DNA from: Herpetosiphonaceae bacterium
Lineage (GTDB): Bacteria; Chloroflexota; Chloroflexia; Chloroflexales; Kallotenuaceae
Length of the DNA: 34,955 bases
Direction of reading: 5' to 3'
NCBI GenBank assembly: GCA_013821605.1
Contig: JACDGP010000052.1
Coordinates: 1-34,955 of the forward strand
The notes below the pieces were generated by a model. It was not told where the DNA came from. It searched no databases and worked only from the letters and a program-made list of their open reading frames with translations. Below, piece after piece: positions 8,520-16,708 of the stretch (position 1 is its first letter; every line of letters begins with the position of its first letter). The position numbers were made by a program, and so were the translations under genes.

Positions 8520-11436
8520 GCGTGGCTCGCTCCTGCCGGAGTGCGGTGGCGGCTCGCGCGTATTCCATCTCAACAGCCTCGAAGCCGCGTGGGGCATCAC
8601 CGAGTGCTCCCCCGCGACCCAGATCCTCAAGCTTTTTGCACTCACCCGCCAACACCAGCGCGCCCAGGTTGCTGCTGCAGCCTTTAAGTGTATGAGCGGC
8701 AACACGCAGCGCGCCCGCATCACCCATTGTGATCGCAGCTCGTATAGCCGTGATCAAGCGTGGTGCTTCATCCATAAACAGATCCACCAATTCGCTCAAA
8801 AGGTCGGGCATGCCTTCTTCTTGTAGCCCGCGCAACTCATTGAGCATCGCATGGTCGAGTGTCGCTGCCTTTGGCATTAGGTACTGTGGAGCAGGCGCCG
8901 GATCTCGCCGGGGGGCGGAGGCTGCTACCCAGCGCTCAATCGTGGCACGCAACTCATCAAGTCCGACCGGCTTCGCAAGGTAGTCATCCATACCGGCTCG
9001 TAGGCATCTCGCAACGTCGCCTAGTAGAGCGTTGGCGGTGAGTGCGACGATGGGCAAATGCAAGCCCGTGCTGTGCTCAGTAGCCCGGATCGCTGCCGTC
9101 GCCTCGAAGCCATCCATTTCCGGCATTTGGCAGTCCATCAGCACGAGGCCCCAGGGTGTAGTACCCTGTGCTTCCGCCAGCACGCGTAGCGCCTCGCGCC
9201 CGTTGCTTGCCACATCGACACCATAACCAAGCTTTTCGAGTTGCATCCGTGTGATGCGTTGGTTGACAGGGTTGTCTTCCACAACCAGGATCATTACCCC
9301 CGGATCGACTTGCACCTGCGGGAGCGTCACAATGCCTGTAAGGTCGCCTGTTGGCACCGAAGGGATCAGTCCTTTAGCATATGCGAACGGCACGCGGCAG
9401 GTGAAGGTGCTGCCCTCGCCCTCGACGCTTGCCACCTCGATCACGCCGCCCATCAACTCGATCAAGCGCTGAGAAATCGCCAAGCCCAGGCCTGTTCCGC
9501 CGTGCTTCCGCGCCATCGAACTATCGGCCTGCGTAAAAGGCTGGAAGAGCTGGACACGCGCTACAGGGCCGAGGCCGACGCCTGTATCGCGCACCGCAAA
9601 GTGGATCCACACCTGCTGACCGTCCGTCCGGTCAACGCTGGCCTCAATGTCGACCGTGCCTTGCTCAGTAAACTTGACCGCGTTGCTAACGAGATTCAAC
9701 AACACCTGGCGCAGTCGGTAGCCATCACCACATAGCTGTGCCGGCACCGACGAGTCTACACTCGTCCGCAATTTGAGGCCCTGGTTGAGCGCACGCGAGC
9801 GAGTCATGCTCGTCACCTCATCGAGCAGGCCACGTGGATCAAAGGTGTCAACATCAAGGTCAAGCTTGCCAGCCTCGATGCGAGAGAAATCGAGGATATC
9901 ATTGATCAAACGAAGGAGGCCATCGCCGGAAAGGCGTATGATATCGGCATATTCACGCTGCTTGGCCGTGAGCTGTGTCGCGAGGAGCATTTCGATCATC
10001 GCAATGACACCGTTCATGGGTGTGCGGATCTCGTGGCTCATGGTCGCCAGGAACTCGCTCTTAGCAAGATTGGCAGCCTCGGCGGCATCCTTGGCTACGT
10101 TGAGCGCCTCTGCTATTTGGCGCGGCCCGGTGATGTCCTCAGCGATGCCAACCACGCGGTAGACCTGCCCGGCCGCATCCTGGACGGGAAAGGCGCGGTC
10201 CTTGATCCAGAGCAGCGTGCCATCAGAATGGAGGATACGGTACTCCTCATCGTACGTGCCAGTGGTCTGCTTCGTCTGCATGGCCTGCTCAACGCGCGCA
10301 CGATCATCGGAGTGGATCGCTGCGAGCCAGGCTTCGAGCGCAACCGATGGTGCAGAGCACTTGCGCCCCCAGAGCTCCTCATAAGCTGGGCTGACATAGA
10401 TCAGGAGGCCGCTTGAGACCTCCCGCATCCAGAAGACCTCACGCACATGCTCGGTGACCTGCCGAAAGCGCTCCTCGCTGTCGCGTAGCGCTTCCTCAAC
10501 CTGCTTACGCCCAGTCATATCCGTTTGTGAACCGGCGATGCGCAACGCCCTGCCATCCGCATCCCGGACAGCCAAACCCCGCGACAAGATCCAGCGGTAG
10601 TGGCCGGAGGCATCGATCATACGAAGTTCGCTCTCAAAATGGTGTGTCAAGCCCTCTCGGTGCGCCGCAATTTCGGTTCTGACGCGTGCACAGTCTGCAG
10701 GATGGATCCGACAGAACCATTCTTCGGGGCTCGTTCCAATGTCGCCTTCTGTGGACCCCAGCATCTCTTTCCAACGTGGCGAATAGTACACCTCGTCACT
10801 TCTGAGATCCCAATCCCAGAGTCCATCATTCGCGCCTTGAGCAGCAAGGCTATACCGTTCCTCGGCCGCTTGCGTACGACCAAGTGTGGCAGTAAGGCGG
10901 CTGCTGAATTGCCATAAGAGCAGGAGTACTAGGGCAATGGTCGCCGTCAGCGAACTAGTGTGAAAGGTAGCGACAAACCATGCTGGCAAGTGCGATGCCG
11001 ATGGCATAAGCTCACCGCAACAGACCACGACGACCGTCGTTGCCAAAGCGCTGGCGATCAGCACGCGCAGTGCACGTCCGCTCAGGTAGGGCAGGGCAAG
11101 TGCTACCGCCAAAAGCGGAATACATGCCAGAGTTGCTTGCAAGGCAGGCTGCAGGAGCACGATTAGGACACTTGCCCCAAGGAGCGTCGCACAGATCGTC
11201 ACGATGGCATCTTTCAAACGGCCACGCCGGACGAGCACTCGTGCCCGCATCAGCACGACACTACCTCCTAGGAGAACCGCCGTACTGATGCCCGTAGCGA
11301 GATCATGAAAGACGGCAAAAGCAACAGCCTCGATGATGCCAAAAGCCAAGTTGCAGGGCACGATCCACGATAGAAATTGGTGTAACCGGGCGAGCTGCGA
11401 GCTTTCGTCAACGTACATTATCGTCCGCTTGGTCAC
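8503..11436 (-). CDS. Hybrid sensor histidine kinase (PAS-PAS-HisKA-HATPase-REC-HPt)
   Basis: A 977-aa inner-membrane phosphorelay protein. About six hydrophobic segments (roughly 21-177) form the N-terminal membrane domain. Two PAS/PAC units follow (about 193-315 and 321-442), then a coiled linker and HisKA with SHEIRTPMNGV (phospho-acceptor His468). The ATPase domain has the N-box Asn585 and G-boxes DTGVGL and GGTGLGL. A receiver domain (about 714-835) has Asp768 in VLMDCQMPEMDG, and a C-terminal HPt domain has His915 in AAHTLKGCSSNLGA. The full relay chain is therefore within one protein. The start is GTG 11436 or ATG 11418; neither has a strong ribosome-binding site. No output regulator adjoins it; the nearest is the ANTAR regulator upstream on the same strand. 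Confidence 0.92.
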   Translation of the reverse strand: MTKRTIMYVDESSQLARLHQFLSWIVPCNLAFGIIEAVAFAVFHDLATGISTAVLLGGSVVLMRARVLVRRGRLKDAIVTICATLLGASVLIVLLQPALQATLACIPLLAVALALPYLSGRALRVLIASALATTVVVVCCGELMPSASHLPAWFVATFHTSSLTATIALVLLLLWQFSSRLTATLGRTQAAEERYSLAAQGANDGLWDWDLRSDEVYYSPRWKEMLGSTEGDIGTSPEEWFCRIHPADCARVRTEIAAHREGLTHHFESELRMIDASGHYRWILSRGLAVRDADGRALRIAGSQTDMTGRKQVEEALRDSEERFRQVTEHVREVFWMREVSSGLLIYVSPAYEELWGRKCSAPSVALEAWLAAIHSDDRARVEQAMQTKQTTGTYDEEYRILHSDGTLLWIKDRAFPVQDAAGQVYRVVGIAEDITGPRQIAEALNVAKDAAEAANLAKSEFLATMSHEIRTPMNGVIAMIEMLLATQLTAKQREYADIIRLSGDGLLRLINDILDFSRIEAGKLDLDVDTFDPRGLLDEVTSMTRSRALNQGLKLRTSVDSSVPAQLCGDGYRLRQVLLNLVSNAVKFTEQGTVDIEASVDRTDGQQVWIHFAVRDTGVGLGPVARVQLFQPFTQADSSMARKHGGTGLGLAISQRLIELMGGVIEVASVEGEGSTFTCRVPFAYAKGLIPSVPTGDLTGIVTLPQVQVDPGVMILVVEDNPVNQRITRMQLEKLGYGVDVASNGREALRVLAEAQGTTPWGLVLMDCQMPEMDGFEATAAIRATEHSTGLHLPIVALTANALLGDVARCLRAGMDDYLAKPVGLDELRATIERWVAASAPRRDPAPAPQYLMPKAATLDHAMLNELRGLQEEGMPDLLSELVDLFMDEAPRLITAIRAAITMGDAGALRVAAHTLKGCSSNLGALVLAGECKKLEDLGRGGALGDAPRGFEAVEMEYARAATALRQERATLTSDA

Positions 11437-11618
11437 GGGGAAACGACACTCATCATGTCAATTGTGCCACACATATATCTGCTCCCCATACCGGATATGG
11501 ATCACTGCCAACGTATCTTACCCGTTATCGACAACCATGGTTATGGGCGACAAGTACCAGCGTGACGTAGTATGTTCGGCTATAGGGAGCATTGAAAGCC
11601 AGTTATGAGGAGCTGAGG
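11437..11618. other. Intergenic stretch upstream of the hybrid kinase
   Basis: No gene seen. It contains a 10-bp palindrome AACCATGGTT (11533-11542) and a short inverted repeat CCATA/TATGG (about 11487-11501), either of which could be an operator. I found no convincing -35/-10 pair for the kinase and no terminator after the upstream gene, so the kinase may be read through from the ANTAR operon. Confidence 0.3.
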
Positions 11619-12158
11619 TCAGGGTACCAGTGCTAGCAGTTGATCTTGCATCGTCCGGATCCGGTCATCCAATCCCTCGGGAGCGATATACAAATCGGCG
11701 CGGACGCGGCTGACTTCGTGCCGCTCATTGTCGATCACCTGCTTTAACTCTTCTGCTGCACGTTCAAAGGCGTGGTCTAGCGCAGCGTGAGCCGCCACGA
11801 GCTCCTGATTGGCCCGAACGAGGTCATTCGCTCCTAACGCTTCATGCGCCAAGGCAAGGTGCTGCTGCGCCAGCATTACCAAGAGCAGGCTTTCTTGCTG
11901 AGCGACCTGTTGCGTGAGTTGAGCGACCTGTTGGCCTTGAGCATCAGCAGGTAACGGTGTGGGAGCCGGTGTTGGCAGGACGGTGGCAGGTTCGACAATC
12001 ATCGGCAGTGGGGTCGGGAGCGGAGTTGGCACGGGCGAGACCGTGGGCGTGGGAGCAGGTGCGAGGGCCAGTGAGGCGTGTTCAGCACCGAGGGCGAGGA
12101 TGCCTCCTAGCAACGCTGCCAGGAGGAGAAGCCCAAAGAGGGCGAGCTGCGGCTTCAC
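11619..12158 (-). CDS. Membrane-anchored or secreted protein with proline-rich linker and coiled coil
   Basis: A 179-aa protein, not recognised as a named family. Residues 5-23 form a signal peptide or anchor with no lipobox cysteine. A low-complexity Pro/Thr/Ala linker follows (about 33-70). Residues about 74-179 are strongly helical with Gln/Leu/Ala heptad character (QQVAQLTQQVAQQE), predicting a coiled coil outside the membrane. The GTG start directly abuts the TAA of the ANTAR regulator (TAAGTG), so it is coupled to that gene. A role in envelope sensing or structure is possible but is only inference. Confidence 0.7.
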   Translation of the reverse strand: MKPQLALFGLLLLAALLGGILALGAEHASLALAPAPTPTVSPVPTPLPTPLPMIVEPATVLPTPAPTPLPADAQGQQVAQLTQQVAQQESLLLVMLAQQHLALAHEALGANDLVRANQELVAAHAALDHAFERAAEELKQVIDNERHEVSRVRADLYIAPEGLDDRIRTMQDQLLALVP

Positions 12159-12740
12159 TTATTTCTCGATTTGGCTGGCCAGCAACAACGCTTGCGCGAT
12201 CTCCTTCATCGGCTTACGAGTATTCATCGACAGTTGCTGGATACGGCGGAACGCTTCAGTCTCGCTCAGGCCCTGGGTCTCCATTAACAAGCCCTTGGCA
12301 CGCTCCACGACCTTGCGCGTTTCCATCGCCTCGCGCAAATCACCAAGCTGCTTGTCGAGCGAGCGGAGCTCGGCAAAGCGCGCCATCGCTACTTCGATAT
12401 GCGGCACCAGATCGACATCGCGGAATGGCTTGACGAGGTAGGCCACGACGCCTGCGTTCAAAGCGCGATCAACCAACTCGCGATCACTATAGGCCGTCAA
12501 CAACAGGACGGGCGCGATCCGTTCCTGCGTCAGGACTTCAGCGGCCTGAATACCATCCAGCTTCGGCATCTTGATGTCCATCACCACTAGGTCAGGTCGT
12601 AGCTCGCGTGCCAAGTTGACTGCGCTCACGCCATCGCCGGCTTCACCGACCACCAGATATCCTAACCCAACCAACGTTTCCTTGAGGTTCATCCGAATCA
12701 AGGACTCATCATCTGCAATCACCAGGCGTGTCTGCGCCAT
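12159..12740 (-). CDS. ANTAR-domain response regulator (antiterminator)
   Basis: A 193-aa two-domain regulator. The N-terminal receiver domain has ADDE (acidic pocket, residues 9-12), phospho-acceptor Asp in VVMDIKMPKLDG (about 55), TAYS and VKPF. The C-terminal ANTAR domain (about 128-190) has the family run RKVVERAKGLLMETQGLSETEAF. ANTAR proteins bind paired hexaloop RNA hairpins and prevent termination, so this protein probably acts on transcripts rather than DNA. GGAGGG precedes the ATG by 6 nt. It is first in a two-gene operon with its own near-consensus promoter. No partner kinase of the usual type is adjacent; the hybrid kinase is the nearest candidate. Confidence 0.92.
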   Translation of the reverse strand: MAQTRLVIADDESLIRMNLKETLVGLGYLVVGEAGDGVSAVNLARELRPDLVVMDIKMPKLDGIQAAEVLTQERIAPVLLLTAYSDRELVDRALNAGVVAYLVKPFRDVDLVPHIEVAMARFAELRSLDKQLGDLREAMETRKVVERAKGLLMETQGLSETEAFRRIQQLSMNTRKPMKEIAQALLLASQIEK

Positions 12741-12781
12741 ATGACCCTCCCAGGCTGCACCCAGCCGAAAACAGTTAAGAG

Positions 12782-12810
12782 AGTATACGGTGCGAAGCAG
12801 GGGATGTCAA
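12782..12810 (-). promoter_or_regulatory. Near-consensus promoter of the ANTAR regulator
   Basis: On the minus strand a perfect TTGACA (12805-12810), a 17-bp spacer and TATACT (12782-12787). The -35 overlaps the last codons of the upstream queD-like gene. This is among the strongest promoters in the window. Confidence 0.8.
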
Positions 12811-13289
12811 CGGCTGAGCAAGAGCTGGGCGCAGGCACGTTGCCCCGGACCCTCTGCTACCCAGACGGCCAAGCGCTGAACATCAACCATGTCCTGCGCC
12901 GGTAATTGTGTGGCGAGCTTATGGGCTAGATGCTCGGCTAACAGTTCGGCAGTCGTGTTATGGAGCGGTAGCAGGACGACATCGGCAGCAGGAAAGCAAT
13001 AATGCTGCTCGCCATAGCGCACGTTGATGCTATTGCCCACTGCAGTGATCACGAGCAGAGGATTTTCGGTTTGCAAGAGGACGCGGTGGTCAAGCAGTTG
13101 GCACTCGCGATGAATGAACTGCTTCAACTCAACGAAATCGCATACATAGCCATCGTCGGTAAGATCGCCTTCGAGCTCAACCCATACCTGATAGTTATGG
13201 CCATGTAAGCGCTCGCATTTACCCTTGATCGTAATGAAATGCGCAGCGGCGAACCCTAAATAGTCTTTGGTAACTTCAATACGAAACAT
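12807..13289 (-). CDS. queD: 6-carboxy-tetrahydropterin / 6-pyruvoyl-tetrahydropterin synthase family (QueD-like)
   Basis: A 160-aa enzyme of the T-fold pterin family. The zinc ligands are His17, His29 and His31, the last two in CERLHGHNY, which also supplies catalytic Cys25 of the CxxxHGH motif. LLDHR (residues 65-69) gives the catalytic Asp/His pair, and the C-terminal VAEGP gives the pterin-anchoring Glu146. It probably turns dihydroneopterin triphosphate into 6-carboxy-tetrahydropterin, a precursor of queuosine-type 7-deazaguanines, but the PTPS role cannot be excluded. No queC, queE or queF is nearby. Its first 14 bases overlap the end of the upstream zinc-ribbon gene, so it is the last gene of the long rpsB operon. 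Confidence 0.85.
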   Translation of the reverse strand: MFRIEVTKDYLGFAAAHFITIKGKCERLHGHNYQVWVELEGDLTDDGYVCDFVELKQFIHRECQLLDHRVLLQTENPLLVITAVGNSINVRYGEQHYCFPAADVVLLPLHNTTAELLAEHLAHKLATQLPAQDMVDVQRLAVWVAEGPGQRACAQLLLSR

Positions 13290-13620
13290 GATCTGTTAAT
13301 GCATCAGACACATACACGTTTTGCACACTGCGGCAGGTCGCGCAGGCGCGATAAGGAATCCCTGCACCCGCTTCGGTAAAGACATCGCGGCTGCCGCAGT
13401 AACGGCATACGCTCAGATTCTCGATCTCGTCAGCACCCCAAAGCTGTGGTGCAACGAACAGGCGTAGTCCGTGTAGGGTTTGCTGCAGTTGCAACAAGCG
13501 CACGCACACCGCCGCCGGAAATACTTCTTCAACCCGAGCATAGAGCTGGCGGCCATGACATAGTACATCATCACCGACCAGCACGTCTTTCATACGTGGA
13601 TGCTGCTGGATTTTCATCAT
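13276..13620 (-). CDS. Small protein with C-terminal zinc ribbon, unrecognised
   Basis: A 114-aa protein. Residues 72-96 hold CRYC and CATC, a classic CxxC-x17-CxxC zinc ribbon. The N-terminal half (about 10-58) is a compact alpha/beta region with no motif I know. Two adjacent ATG codons (13620 and 13617) are possible starts, 3-6 nt after the upstream stop. It overlaps the queD-like gene by 14 nt. The position suggests a conserved operon accessory in this lineage, but no function can be stated. Confidence 0.65.
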   Translation of the reverse strand: MMKIQQHPRMKDVLVGDDVLCHGRQLYARVEEVFPAAVCVRLLQLQQTLHGLRLFVAPQLWGADEIENLSVCRYCGSRDVFTEAGAGIPYRACATCRSVQNVYVSDALTDHVSY

Positions 13621-13623
13621 TGG

Positions 13624-13947
13624 CTACTCATCATCAACATCAACGTCAGGTTCATCTTCAAGCTCATCATCGATGTCACTATCCTCGCGATACATTGCCG
13701 TTTCAAGCTGCTGCACCATATGCTCAACCTCCGTGCGTGCGATCTGGAAGTGAGGATCGTCTCCAAACATCAGATCATCCAGGGTCTGCGCCAGGATAGA
13801 ACGGTAGCCTGCTTCATAGCTCACCTTGCCTTCAGCTTCGGCATAGAACTGATCGAACGCCCAACGGGCGAGGCTGACCACCGATTGTTGGCCGACCAAA
13901 AAAGCCCGTAATTGGTCCAGCATTGCCACCCGATCAAGCACATTCAC
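13624..13947 (-). CDS. Small acidic-tailed protein, unrecognised
   Basis: About 107 aa from a GTG that overlaps the upstream TGA (GTGA). ATG 13923 (99 aa) is an alternative. The body is helical, with SVVSLARWAFDQFYAEAE and the conserved-looking LDDLMFGDDPHF, which suggests an immunity-like or four-helix fold. The C-terminus is an extremely acidic tail of Asp/Glu/Val (last about 20 residues). No family recognised. It sits between the Cas4-like pair and the zinc-ribbon gene in one operon. Confidence 0.6.
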   Translation of the reverse strand: MNVLDRVAMLDQLRAFLVGQQSVVSLARWAFDQFYAEAEGKVSYEAGYRSILAQTLDDLMFGDDPHFQIARTEVEHMVQQLETAMYREDSDIDDELEDEPDVDVDDE

Positions 13948-14444
13948 ACTAGTGAATCCGTGCAACTAGAAGCAAAGCCGCATCCGCGACAGCGCGCAGC
14001 GTTTCCATGCGAACGCGCCACATCAGGTGCCTGACGATCATGTTTAATTGCCTGGAGCAGAATGATGAGTTCTTGGCGCACGGCACGCGTGTAGGGTAGT
14101 TTAAAGGTTTGTGTCGCGTAGCGCAAGAGGCCGTACTTCGGCGACCGGCCGGTTGTGGCTTCCACTAGCAAGCAATACGCGGCAAGTTGCATCAAATCGG
14201 ATTGGTATGGTGCGGGCGCTTGGCGCTCCGGTTTGACCTCAACCGGAATCAAGCTGCCACGTACCTGCAGCAGATAATCGGGTTTGCCTACCAGATCATA
14301 CTGACGTGCAATCAACGGCCGGTCGTTACGTTGCCAGTCGGTATCCTGATACACGACCCGCTGCCAGGGCAAACCGCTACGACGTCGCGACCATAAGGCT
14401 AGGAGCAGGCTGAGCAGGGCCAGAACCAGCAAAAGCCAGCCCAT
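13944..14444 (-). CDS. Cas4-like PD-(D/E)XK nuclease, catalytic half, membrane-anchored
   Basis: A 166-aa protein carrying the core of a Cas4/RecB-type nuclease. One transmembrane helix (residues 2-18) opens the protein. GKPDYLL (Asp56) and IPVEVKPER (Glu69, Lys71) are the metal-binding and catalytic PD-(D/E)XK residues. QLAAYCLLVE (86-95) is motif III (QxxxY). The C-terminus has Cys152, Cys155 and Cys161 (CRGC...SSC), three of the four ligands of a Cas4 4Fe-4S cluster. The fourth cysteine and the N-terminal motif are in the preceding gene, and TAATG couples the two. The open frame extends 60 codons further upstream, but the coupled ATG and helix support 14444. No CRISPR array or other cas gene is present, so a repair role is more likely than spacer acquisition. 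Confidence 0.8.
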   Translation of the reverse strand: MGWLLLVLALLSLLLALWSRRRSGLPWQRVVYQDTDWQRNDRPLIARQYDLVGKPDYLLQVRGSLIPVEVKPERQAPAPYQSDLMQLAAYCLLVEATTGRSPKYGLLRYATQTFKLPYTRAVRQELIILLQAIKHDRQAPDVARSHGNAARCRGCGFASSCTDSLV

Positions 14445-14665
14445 TAGTGCAGCAGCAGTGTCAAGAGCCCGGCGACCAGCAACAGCAAGCCAAGCCCTAG
14501 CAGGAGCCGTGAGCGCCATACCACGGCATGATGGCGCGCATGTGCTCTGGTGCCACGCGCTCGTCGGGACCGTCCGGCCGGGATCTCGCCGACGACCTCG
14601 CGTAGCCACCAAGCGCGATGGCAATATACATACTCGCCAATTTCACTGGCCTTGATCAGCGGCAT
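14444..14665 (-). CDS. Cas4-like nuclease, N-terminal half, membrane-anchored
   Basis: A 73-aa protein. The start MPLIKASEIGEYVYCHRAWW is the standard N-terminus of Cas4-type nucleases, with Cys15 expected to complete the iron-sulfur cluster, and RGTRAHARHH (residues 37-46) matches the motif-I histidine region. A single transmembrane helix (about 53-72) ends the protein at the point where a normal Cas4 would continue into its catalytic core. That core is the next gene, which begins with its own helix. The start at 14665 follows the rseP stop by one base, with GGGGG 6 nt upstream. The pair may work as a heterodimer held by a two-helix hairpin, or may be a broken fusion. Confidence 0.7.
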   Translation of the reverse strand: MPLIKASEIGEYVYCHRAWWLREVVGEIPAGRSRRARGTRAHARHHAVVWRSRLLLGLGLLLLVAGLLTLLLH

Positions 14666-14666
14666 A

Positions 14667-15776
14667 CTAGCCCCCGAAGGCATCATGGCCACGTAGCCAG
14701 TTGCTGACATCGGTGAAGGTGATCAGGAGCATTAAGCCCAGCAACAACATCATACCGGCGGCATGCACCATGGCTTCGCGCTGCGGTGGCACTTTCTTGC
14801 CGCGAATCCATTCGATCAAGGCAAACACAATCCGGCTCCCATCCAAGGCCGGGATCGGCAACAGATTGATCAAGGCAAGGTTAACGCTCAACACCGCCGT
14901 CCAGCGCAACAAACCGCGCAGGCCGCCGGTGCGAGCGACTTCGCCGGTAAGCCGTGCGATACCGACGGGTCCGGCAACACCGCCCTCCGGTTTCGCGCTT
15001 AAGCCAAAGAGCGAACCAACCAGGATCCCGAGGCCAGTCAACATACTGCCAAAGAGCCGGAAGGTTTCGGTCACACCGAACCATAACGCACTTAGGGGAT
15101 TGCGGATTTGGTCAATATTGCGCGTCCCGGTCACATCCTCGGTCAGCATCTTAATCCCAATGCCGACCGCACCATCCCGCACCGCCGCTTCCGAGGGCAA
15201 TCGTGGTGTCAGATTGACTTCTTGTTCGCGGTTGTCCCGGATAATCGTAAAGGTCGTTTTTTGACCTTGATGGGCCTTGATCGCCGCGAGCAGCGTACGT
15301 TGCGAATCGACCGGCTGGTGTGCAACTTCTTTTAATTTATCACCCTTTTGCAACGCACCGTCGGCCGGAGAGCCTGGGTTGACTGAAGCAACCGAGACGG
15401 TACCAACATTTTCCGGGGTGCCAAAGGGTGCTAGGAGTGCCAAAATGAAAATGGCCGCCAAAATATTCATAATGGCACCGGCAGCCATAATCGGGATACG
15501 GCGAGGCGGTGAAGCAGCCGCTAAACTATGGGGGTCGTCGAAATTTGATTCTTCGCCCGCGAACCGAACAAACCCACCGAGTGGCAACCAGTTGAGCGTA
15601 ACAGGAACACCGCGATAGTGGAACAGAGTTAGCATACGCGGCGGATAGCCAAAACCGAACTCTTCGATCGTGACACCCATTCGTAAACCAACCAGGAAAT
15701 GCCCGAGTTCATGGACGAAGACCAGCAAGCCGAGGGCCGGAATAACTGATAGATACCAGAGCCAACCAAACGACAT
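14667..15776 (-). CDS. rseP: Site-2 membrane metalloprotease RseP
   Basis: A 369-aa intramembrane zinc protease, M50 family, acting on membrane-anchored anti-sigma factors and signal-peptide remnants. The first helix carries HELGH (His22, Glu23, His26). A PDZ domain lies at about 125-190 with the ligand loop PGSPADGALQKGD. The third zinc ligand Asp312 is in NLLPIPALDG. I start at MSFGWLW because a GAGGAG site precedes it and the extra 30 upstream codons are not conserved-looking. It lies in the operon after cdsA. No dxr gene sits between cdsA and rseP, unlike many bacteria. Confidence 0.92.
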   Translation of the reverse strand: MSFGWLWYLSVIPALGLLVFVHELGHFLVGLRMGVTIEEFGFGYPPRMLTLFHYRGVPVTLNWLPLGGFVRFAGEESNFDDPHSLAAASPPRRIPIMAAGAIMNILAAIFILALLAPFGTPENVGTVSVASVNPGSPADGALQKGDKLKEVAHQPVDSQRTLLAAIKAHQGQKTTFTIIRDNREQEVNLTPRLPSEAAVRDGAVGIGIKMLTEDVTGTRNIDQIRNPLSALWFGVTETFRLFGSMLTGLGILVGSLFGLSAKPEGGVAGPVGIARLTGEVARTGGLRGLLRWTAVLSVNLALINLLPIPALDGSRIVFALIEWIRGKKVPPQREAMVHAAGMMLLLGLMLLITFTDVSNWLRGHDAFGG

Positions 15777-15850
15777 AGAGGTCTCCTCGTGCCATGTGCA
15801 TGCCACCTGTAGGATCAGGTAGACAGCATAGGAAGTGTACCGGAATGGAT

Positions 15851-16708
15851 CTAGTGCGTCAACCAAACGACTAGATAGTAGAGGACCGGGACCGTAAACA
15901 GCAGGCTGTCAACACGGTCAAGCAGCCCACCATGACCAGGAATCAACTTACCTGAGTCCTTAACCCCGACCTGCCGTTTGATCAGTGACTCCACTAGGTC
16001 GCCGGCCTGCCCTGCCAGACTGCCGAGCACACCGAGCATGCCGGCTATGGGCAGGCTGATCGGCAAATGTAATAGCTCTACCGCTAACATACTACCGAGC
16101 ATGCCAAAGACCAAGCCACCAACTGCGCCTTCCCAGCTTTTATTCGGACTAATAACGGGGGCCATGCGGCGACGACCCAAGCGGCGCCCGACGAAATAGG
16201 CCCCGGTATCACTGGCAAACGTGATCGCCAGTGCCACTGCGATCCAGGCGGCACCTTGCGGTAAGCTGCGGAGCAAAATAAAGTGGACCAGCAACCACGG
16301 CACGTACAAGCTGCCAGCGAAGGTAGATAACCAGTTAGGCAGTGCTCCCGTCAGATCAGGAGCGGCAAGCTCGACAATTAGTGTGAGGATGATCGCCAAC
16401 GTTACAACGGGAGCAAGCAAGTCCGGCCCACCATAGCTTCGAACAACCGCGACCACCACCAGGGCGACTGCGACAAGGTAACCAACCGGATGGGGCCGGT
16501 AGCCGCCGGATTTAAAGAGCCCATAGAGTTCATAGAGCGAAAGAAGCACGACGAGCAGCACGGTTCCAACAATCCACCAGTTACCAAGCCACAACACAGC
16601 CGCCAGCACCGGTAGTAGCACCACCGAACTGAGGATGCGTTGGGTGAGGTTACTTAATGTTCGGCGAGGCTTCGGGGAGGGCTCCGAAGCGGCGTTCGCG
16701 GTGTCCAT
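15851..16708 (-). CDS. cdsA: Phosphatidate cytidylyltransferase
   Basis: Makes CDP-diacylglycerol from CTP and phosphatidic acid for phospholipid synthesis. A 285-aa protein with about eight membrane helices. The C-terminal family signature SLIKRQVGVKDSGKLIPGHG plus GLLDRVDS is intact, and FASDTGAYFVGR and SPNKSWEG are the other conserved loops. The ATG at 16708 (or GTG 16726) lies inside the end of uppS in another frame, a 59-nt overlap, so the two genes are tightly linked. Confidence 0.92.
   Translation of the reverse strand: MDTANAASEPSPKPRRTLSNLTQRILSSVVLLPVLAAVLWLGNWWIVGTVLLVVLLSLYELYGLFKSGGYRPHPVGYLVAVALVVVAVVRSYGGPDLLAPVVTLAIILTLIVELAAPDLTGALPNWLSTFAGSLYVPWLLVHFILLRSLPQGAAWIAVALAITFASDTGAYFVGRRLGRRRMAPVISPNKSWEGAVGGLVFGMLGSMLAVELLHLPISLPIAGMLGVLGSLAGQAGDLVESLIKRQVGVKDSGKLIPGHGGLLDRVDSLLFTVPVLYYLVVWLTH

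Noticed and set aside
14445-14624. 60-codon upstream extension of the Cas4-like catalytic half
   Set aside because: It overlaps the N-terminal half in another frame and has no domain likeness; the TAATG-coupled start is better.
13944-14665. CRISPR-Cas locus suggested by the Cas4-like genes
   Set aside because: No direct-repeat array and no other cas gene seen anywhere in the window.
15777-15866. 30-codon N-terminal extension of RseP
   Set aside because: RseP proteins start at the first helix, and GAGGAG precedes the later ATG.
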